In this document: positions 58,529 to 64,000 of the stretch, one piece after another
Layout of the letters: every line of letters starts with the position of its first letter
Numbering within the stretch: position 1 is the stretch's first letter
NCBI RefSeq assembly: GCF_017854565.1
Contig: NZ_JAFMHJ010000008.1
Location: 1 to 64,000, forward strand
Reading direction: 5' to 3'
Origin: Yoonia sp.
Lineage (GTDB): Bacteria; Pseudomonadota; Alphaproteobacteria; Rhodobacterales; Rhodobacteraceae
DNA: 64,000 nucleotides
The notes under the pieces: generated by a model
Seen by the model: the letters and a program-made list of their open reading frames with translations, nothing else
Database searches by the model: none
What the model was told of the DNA's origin: nothing
Translations under genes and position numbers: made by a program

Positions 58529-59869
58529 TCACTCGGCCGGGGCGGCGGCAGCTTTGCCGTCAGCCGTCGGCGCGTAGTGCGCGTTGAAATCATCTTCGAT
58601 GGTCGCCGGTGGTGTCAGCGGCTTTTCGATCACACCCAACAGCGGCAGGATCACCAAGAAGTAGCCGAACCAATAGGTTGCCGCGATCAGCGAAATGTAC
58701 GGGTAAATCCCTGTCGTCGGCATGGCACCAACCCACATCAACACGATGAAATCGACAACCAGCAGCGCAAACCACCACTTGAGCATCGGACGATACCGGG
58801 CAGAGCGGACAGAAGACGTGTCCAGCCAAGGCGCCAGCGCCATGACGGCAATCGCGCCGAACATCGCCAATACACCAAAGAATTTGGCGTCGATGATGCC
58901 GAAGCTGATGAAGTTCACAAGCTGAACGACCCACACATCTGCGGTAAAGGCCCGCAAGATCGCGTAGAATGGCAGGAAGTACCATTCAGGCACAATGTGC
59001 GATGGCGTCGCCAAAGGGTTGGCCGGGATGTAGTTGTCCGGGTGGCCCAGGTAGTTTGGCATAAAGCCGACAACCGCCATGAATATGGCCAGAATAACGG
59101 CCAGCGCGAACAGGTCCTTGATCACGAAGTACGGCCAGAACGGCAATGTGTCCTTGGCTGCGTCTTCTTTGGATGTCCGCCGCACTTCGACACCGGTCGG
59201 GTTGTTGTTGCCGGTCGTGTGGAACGCCCAGATGTGCACGATCGTCAGGCCAAGCAAGACAAATGGCAGCAGATAATGCAGCGAGAAGAAGCGGTTCAGC
59301 GCAGGCTGGCCAACGGCAGAGGCACCCAGCAACCACGTTTGGATCGATTCGCCGATAAACGGAATGGCGCCGAACAGGCCGGTAATCACGGCCGTGCCGT
59401 GGAACGACATCTGGCCCCAAGGCAGCACGTAACCCATAAAGGCGGTGCCCATCATCATCAGATACATCAGCATGCCGATGATCCACGTCACTTCGCGCGG
59501 GGCTTTGTAGGACCCATAGTAAAGCGAACGGAACATGTGCGCATAGACCGCCACAAAGAACAGTGACGCACCATTCGTATGGAAATAACGGATCATATGG
59601 CCACCGTTCACGTCGCGCATGATGTGTTCGACCGAATTGAACGCCATGTCGACATGCGGTGTGTAGTGCATGACCAGCACAACGCCGGTGGCAATCTGCA
59701 ACACCAGCGTGAATGTCAGAACGATACCCCAGATCCACATCCAGTTCAGGTTCTTTGGCGTGGGTAGCATCAGCGTGTCATAAAGCAAACCAACGATGGG
59801 CAAACGTGCGTTCAGCCACTTTTCACCGTTTGATTTGGGTTCGTAATGGTCGTGGGGGATACCAGCCAT
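58529..59869 (-). CDS. petB: Cytochrome b of the bc1 complex
   Basis: [67 protein letters not shown]. Confidence 0.97.
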   Translation of the reverse strand: MAGIPHDHYEPKSNGEKWLNARLPIVGLLYDTLMLPTPKNLNWMWIWGIVLTFTLVLQIATGVVLVMHYTPHVDMAFNSVEHIMRDVNGGHMIRYFHTNGASLFFVAVYAHMFRSLYYGSYKAPREVTWIIGMLMYLMMMGTAFMGYVLPWGQMSFHGTAVITGLFGAIPFIGESIQTWLLGASAVGQPALNRFFSLHYLLPFVLLGLTIVHIWAFHTTGNNNPTGVEVRRTSKEDAAKDTLPFWPYFVIKDLFALAVILAIFMAVVGFMPNYLGHPDNYIPANPLATPSHIVPEWYFLPFYAILRAFTADVWVVQLVNFISFGIIDAKFFGVLAMFGAIAVMALAPWLDTSSVRSARYRPMLKWWFALLVVDFIVLMWVGAMPTTGIYPYISLIAATYWFGYFLVILPLLGVIEKPLTPPATIEDDFNAHYAPTADGKAAAAPAE

Positions 59870-59881
59870 GGCGCTCTCTCC

Positions 59882-60451
59882 TTAACCGAGTTGAATTGTT
59901 GTTTCGTCCACGAAGGACGCAACAGGAATAGGAAGATTGCGCGGCGCGGGCCCTTTGCGGATCCGGCCAGCGGTGTCGTAGTGCGACCCGTGGCAGGGGC
60001 AGAACCAGCCGCCGAAATCGCCCTGTTCACCCAGAGGCACGCAACCAAGGTGCGTACAGACACCCATCTGAACCAACCACGTGCCGTCTTCCGACAAGGA
60101 CCGGTTTTCATCGGTGGCGGCAGCTTCACCGACCAGATTTGCGTTTTCCGCCATCGGATCGGGAAGCGTTTCGACATCAACGGCGCGCGCTGCCGCGATT
60201 TCTTCTTCGGTACGCGAGCGGATGAAAACGGGCTTGCCCTGCCACAGCACGGTAAGCTGGGTTCCGGGTTCAACCGCACTGATATCGACGCGAATTGACG
60301 AAAGCGCCAGAACGTCAGCGGATGGGTTCATTTGGTTAACCAAGGGCCAGACAGCCGCGCCCGTTACGACAGCGCCGGCACCGGCGGTTGCGTAATAAAG
60401 AAAGTCGCGGCGTGTGCCCTGGTGATCGTCTGCATGTGACACGGGGTGCAT
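59882..60451 (-). CDS. petA: Ubiquinol-cytochrome c reductase Rieske iron-sulfur subunit
   Basis: [28 protein letters not shown]; Rieske motifs CTHLGCVP and CPCHGSHYD; start set at Met 60451. Confidence 0.96.
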   Translation of the reverse strand: MHPVSHADDHQGTRRDFLYYATAGAGAVVTGAAVWPLVNQMNPSADVLALSSIRVDISAVEPGTQLTVLWQGKPVFIRSRTEEEIAAARAVDVETLPDPMAENANLVGEAAATDENRSLSEDGTWLVQMGVCTHLGCVPLGEQGDFGGWFCPCHGSHYDTAGRIRKGPAPRNLPIPVASFVDETTIQLG

Positions 60452-60733
60452 CTCCGAAATTTTGTGGGCCTTTGCCCGCACGAACAATGAGACCGATGTT
60501 GCCACCCGTCTATCCGGGCGGTGTTTAGCCATCAAATGCTGAGACGTCCAGCGGACATTCGGGCGCAGGGGGTTATTGACGGTGCTGATCGCAGAAAACA
60601 ACGAAGACATCGTGAACGCCGCAGGGGCGCAACAGGGCCATGCGGCAGGCGATTCGTCGGTGGATTTGGCAAAATCACGGGCAAGGACAAAATCAATTCT
60701 TTGTCATGGCCCGCCAAATTCGGCCCAAAGACC

Positions 60734-60770
60734 GGTCACACAAGCGATGTTTGTGACAGCGGTGACACAG
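60734..60770. promoter_or_regulatory. Cluster of GTCAC/GTGAC half-sites upstream of petA and the beta-barrel gene
   Basis: GGTCACACAAGCGATGTTTGTGACAGCGGTGACACAG; includes TGT-N12-ACA at 60752-60769. Confidence 0.4.
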
Positions 60771-60871
60771 AAAGGTGCGATTGATTGAACTTCACGTTGT
60801 GTTTTATTGTTATGTTAGCGTCGGTGTTTTATCAAAAAGGCCTGACCACTCAGAACTCGGGACAATTTCTG

Positions 60872-61519
60872 ATGATACGCGCTGCCGCCGTTTGCACGAT
60901 GCTTGTTGCTGTACCTACTTTTGCCACGGCGGAAGTAGAGCTTAGCTTTTATGGGGGCATTCAGTCGGCGGCGTCGTCGGACGTGGCGATTCGCGGTGAC
61001 AGCGAGATCTCCGATGATAATTTTTCGATGGACTGGGAAGGCCGGTCGTTCGATGCGCCGCCATATTATGGCATCCGGGCCACGAATTGGCGCACCGAAA
61101 GCTTTGGCTACGGGATCGATTTTTCACACAACAAGATTTACCCCAAGGATGGCGAGCTGCCTGTGGGTTACGATGTGCTGGAATTCACCGATGGCCTGAA
61201 CACGTTGACCATCAACGCCTACCGCCGCTGGGATGGGGCGTTTGGGGAAATGACACCCTATGTGGGTGGCGGGCTGGGCATTGCGATACCGCATGTCGAG
61301 GTGACCAATGGCACATCTGAAACGTTCGGCTATCAACTGACCGGGCCAGCGGCGACGTGGATCGCGGGCGCGACATATCCGATCAATGATCGGTGGTCCG
61401 TTTTTGGCGAATATAAAGGCACTTACTCTGCCAATACCGCAGATCTTGACACCGGCGGCACGCTTGAAACCGACGTTTTCACCAATGCCGTCAATCTGGG
61501 CGTCAGCTTTAATTTCTGA
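60872..61519 (+). CDS. Outer membrane beta-barrel protein
   Basis: Signal peptide MIRAAAVCTMLVAVPTFATA; alternating beta strands and C-terminal LGVSFNF; start within the ORF at 60785. Confidence 0.75.
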   Translation: MIRAAAVCTMLVAVPTFATAEVELSFYGGIQSAASSDVAIRGDSEISDDNFSMDWEGRSFDAPPYYGIRATNWRTESFGYGIDFSHNKIYPKDGELPVGYDVLEFTDGLNTLTINAYRRWDGAFGEMTPYVGGGLGIAIPHVEVTNGTSETFGYQLTGPAATWIAGATYPINDRWSVFGEYKGTYSANTADLDTGGTLETDVFTNAVNLGVSFNF

Positions 61520-61522
61520 AAA

Positions 61523-62122
61523 CTAGGTGGCCGTCGCGACCATGCTGTCGCGCAGCACCCATGCAGCGTGCCAGGCTGCCAGATCCGCGTTGCCTGCGCG
61601 CCAGTTGCGCAGGTCATGCCGCAGATCAAGGTAAGACAGCGCGCAGCCGACGGAAATTTGCCCTATGTTCACCGGTCCGGCCAGATGGCCCATCCAGCGG
61701 TCATTGATCGCGGCGACCGCGCGGCTGGCCTTGGCCCATTGTGCTTCGGTCCATGCGGCGGATTGCTGGGCCTCGGGGCGAAAGCGAAGTTCGTAGGTCA
61801 TCAGCACGGCGGCTTCCATGATGCCATCTGCCGTGGCTTCCAGCGTCAGAACATCCCAGATTTGACCTTCCGGGTAGAGCGCGGCACCGGCGACCTCGTT
61901 CAGGAACCGGGTGATCACCCGGCTGTCGTAAAGTGCGGGGCCATCATCGCGCATCAAAGCGGGTATCTTGCCGATGGGGTTCACCGCCAGAACGGTTGGA
62001 TCGGACGCAAGGGGCGTCGTGGTCACGTTCACCTCTTCGACCTGGTCCAAAAGGCCGGTTTCACGCAGCAACACGCGTACTTTGCGCACAAAGGGTGATG
62101 CGGGAGAGATAAGCAGTCTCAT
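61523..62122 (-). CDS. Glutathione S-transferase family protein
   Basis: MRLLISPASPFVRKVRVLLRETGLLDQVEEVNV...NPIGKIPALMRDDGPALYDSRVITRFL. Confidence 0.92.
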   Translation of the reverse strand: MRLLISPASPFVRKVRVLLRETGLLDQVEEVNVTTTPLASDPTVLAVNPIGKIPALMRDDGPALYDSRVITRFLNEVAGAALYPEGQIWDVLTLEATADGIMEAAVLMTYELRFRPEAQQSAAWTEAQWAKASRAVAAINDRWMGHLAGPVNIGQISVGCALSYLDLRHDLRNWRAGNADLAAWHAAWVLRDSMVATAT

Positions 62123-62133
62123 GGCCGGGGTCC

Positions 62134-62778
62134 TTATGGGGTCGTTTGCGGAAACAAGACCCGATCTTGGTCGGCGTGCCAAGGTGCATATTTCACCATG
62201 ACCGCCGCGAACGGGTCGGACGCCAAAAAGGCATCGAGCCAGCGGGTCAGGGGCGACATCTGTTGGGCATTAAACCACGCCCTGTCGATATTCGCAAACT
62301 GCCGCACAAAGGGCAAGATCGCCATATCGGCAAGGCTACGGGTTGGTCCCATCAGAAACGGGGCACCTGTCAGACGATCATCGAGGTGTTGCAGGAATTC
62401 CATCGCCTTTGCGCGCTCTGCCGCGACGTCCAGATGGGGATAGCGGACAGCATATTTCGTGTGATCCAGCGCCCGCTTGAACGGACCGTCACAGCTGTCA
62501 ATCAGCGCGTGCCCTTCGGGCGCCATATCAAGCCAGCCTTCGGGGTCGCATTGGCGCAAGGCCCAAAGCATGATGTCCCGGCTTTCGGCGATGATCCGGT
62601 CGCCGCTGTGCAAGACGGGCACGGTGCCTTTGGGTGATGTGGCAAGAAACATGTCCGGTTTGTCGCGCAACAGGATTTCGCGCAGTTCCACGGCCAGGCC
62701 GCTGGCACGGATGGCCAGCCGCGCGCGCATCGCGTAGGGGCAGCGCCTGAAGGACCACAAGATCGGAAGAGTTGGCAT
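62134..62778 (-). CDS. Glutathione S-transferase family protein
   Basis: ILWSFRRCPYAMRARLAIRASGLAVELREILLRDKPDMFLATSPKGTVPVL. Confidence 0.92.
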   Translation of the reverse strand: MPTLPILWSFRRCPYAMRARLAIRASGLAVELREILLRDKPDMFLATSPKGTVPVLHSGDRIIAESRDIMLWALRQCDPEGWLDMAPEGHALIDSCDGPFKRALDHTKYAVRYPHLDVAAERAKAMEFLQHLDDRLTGAPFLMGPTRSLADMAILPFVRQFANIDRAWFNAQQMSPLTRWLDAFLASDPFAAVMVKYAPWHADQDRVLFPQTTP

Positions 62779-62781
62779 GGG

Positions 62782-62807
62782 TTTGGATGCCTCCGGCGGG
62801 GATATTT
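62782..62807 (+). repeat. Copy 2 of TTTGG[AG][TC]GCCTCCGGCGGGGATATTT repeat, intergenic
   Basis: 19-bp exact match to bchB 28091-28109; sits between a GST start (62778) and mtaB end (62823). Confidence 0.7.
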
Positions 62808-62822
62808 AAGCTCGGAAGAACT

Positions 62823-64000
62823 TTACGCGGTGAGCGTCTGATCTGCAAAGCCTGTGATCCGAGCCCGGACAATCTGGCTTTCGGGCTGATCGCTGGCAAA
62901 GGTGACTTCGGTGAATTGCTCGGTTCGGCCCATGCGCGGGTTTTCCATCAGGATATCGTGCGTCTTGCCGATTTGCGCCTTGAGGTGCGCGGTGACCTGA
63001 GCCTGACCGGCGGCACGCAGCTGTGCCGCGCGGGATTTGATCAGTTTGCCATGCACCGGCGGCATCCGGGACGCGGGCGTTCCGGGCCGGGGCGAGTACG
63101 GAAAGACGTGCAGCCAGGTCAGGTTGCAATCACGCACAAGGGCCAGCGAATTGGCGAACATCGCGTCGGTTTCGGTTGGGAACCCGGCGATGATGTCGGC
63201 CCCGAAAGTCATGTCGGGCCGTAGTTTGCTGGCTTCTTGGGTAAAGCGGATTGCGTCGTCGCGCAGGTGCCGCCGTTTCATCCGCTTCAGGATCATATCG
63301 TCGCCATGTTGCAGCGACAGGTGGAGGTGGGGCATCAAGCGGGGCTCGGTCGCGATGGCGGCGAGCAGGTTTTCGTCGACCTCGATACTATCAATTGAGC
63401 TGATCCGCAGGCGCGGCAGATCGGGCACCAGTTTCAGGATGCGCATCACCAGATCGCCCAGCTTGGGTGCGCCGGGCAGATCAGCGCCCCAACTGGTCAG
63501 GTCGACGCCTGTCAGCACCACCTCGTTATAGCCGGTATCGACAAGCCGCTTGATCTGGTCGACGACAACGCCTGCGGGGACCGAGCGGGAATTGCCACGC
63601 CCAAACGGGATAATGCAGAAGGTACACCGATGGTCGCAACCGTTCTGGACCTGAACATAGGCGCGGCTGCGGGTGCCAAACCCGTCGATCAGGTGCCCGG
63701 CGGTTTCGGTGACGGACATGATGTCATCGACCTGCACAGGTTCGGTCTTGCCGATCAGGTCAGGGGCCATGCCCGCCCATGTGGCCCGGTTCATCTTTTC
63801 GGTATTGCCAAGCACCACGTCAACCTCGGCCATGTTGGCGAAGGTATCAGGTTCGGTCTGGGCGGCACAACCGGTGACGATCAGCGTTGCAGTGGGGTTG
63901 TCGCGGCGCAGTTTGCGGATGTCTTGGCGGGCCTTGCGCACTGCTTCGGCGGTGACGGCGCAGGTATTCACTATCACCGCGTTTTCGACGCCCGACGCGG
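62823..64000 (-). CDS. mtaB: tRNA (N6-threonylcarbamoyladenosine(37)-C2)-methylthiotransferase MtaB, 5' end beyond window
   Basis: VIVNTCAVTAEAVRKARQDIRKLRRDNP; radical SAM motif CDHRCTFCIIPFGRG; frame open through window end. Confidence 0.9.
   Translation of the reverse strand, partial: ASGVENAVIVNTCAVTAEAVRKARQDIRKLRRDNPTATLIVTGCAAQTEPDTFANMAEVDVVLGNTEKMNRATWAGMAPDLIGKTEPVQVDDIMSVTETAGHLIDGFGTRSRAYVQVQNGCDHRCTFCIIPFGRGNSRSVPAGVVVDQIKRLVDTGYNEVVLTGVDLTSWGADLPGAPKLGDLVMRILKLVPDLPRLRISSIDSIEVDENLLAAIATEPRLMPHLHLSLQHGDDMILKRMKRRHLRDDAIRFTQEASKLRPDMTFGADIIAGFPTETDAMFANSLALVRDCNLTWLHVFPYSPRPGTPASRMPPVHGKLIKSRAAQLRAAGQAQVTAHLKAQIGKTHDILMENPRMGRTEQFTEVTFASDQPESQIVRARITGFADQTLTA

Overview
Gene-dense, high-GC alphaproteobacterial chromosome-like segment, most consistent with the Rhodobacterales/roseobacter group (inferred from gene content and synteny, not tested). 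The core (about 22.4-48.4 kb) is part of a bacteriochlorophyll/carotenoid photosynthesis gene cluster: ppsR, ppaA/aerR, bchFNBHLM, lhaA, puhABC, a bciE-like ORF, acsF, puhE, hemA, cycA, bchO-D-I, crtA, crtIB and tspO. No pufBALM, bchCXYZ, bchG/bchP or crtCDEF is present here, so the cluster looks split or rearranged. The left arm holds a PAS-GGDEF-EAL protein, a flotillin-like protein, a branched-chain-type ABC importer with two aldehyde dehydrogenases, an AraC regulator, a P450, and a GntR/TRAP/ThDP-enzyme locus. The right arm is purine salvage (ade, amn), HU, an EamA transporter, aroC, a TPP riboswitch with thiBPQ, the cytochrome bc1 operon, a beta-barrel protein, two GSTs and a truncated mtaB. 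Non-coding observations: four perfect TGT-N12-ACA (PpsR/CrtJ-type) boxes in the two divergent bch/crt control regions; a 42-43 bp repeat pair with GTAC tetramers phased at 11 bp, one copy filling most of the bchL-bchM gap; a 19-bp exact (about 26-bp extended) repeat shared between the bchB coding sequence and an intergenic site; and two related palindromes at convergent gene ends. No CRISPR array, rRNA, tRNA, transposase or prophage was recognised. I did not find a convincing wholly new protein system; the short repeats are the least explained signals.
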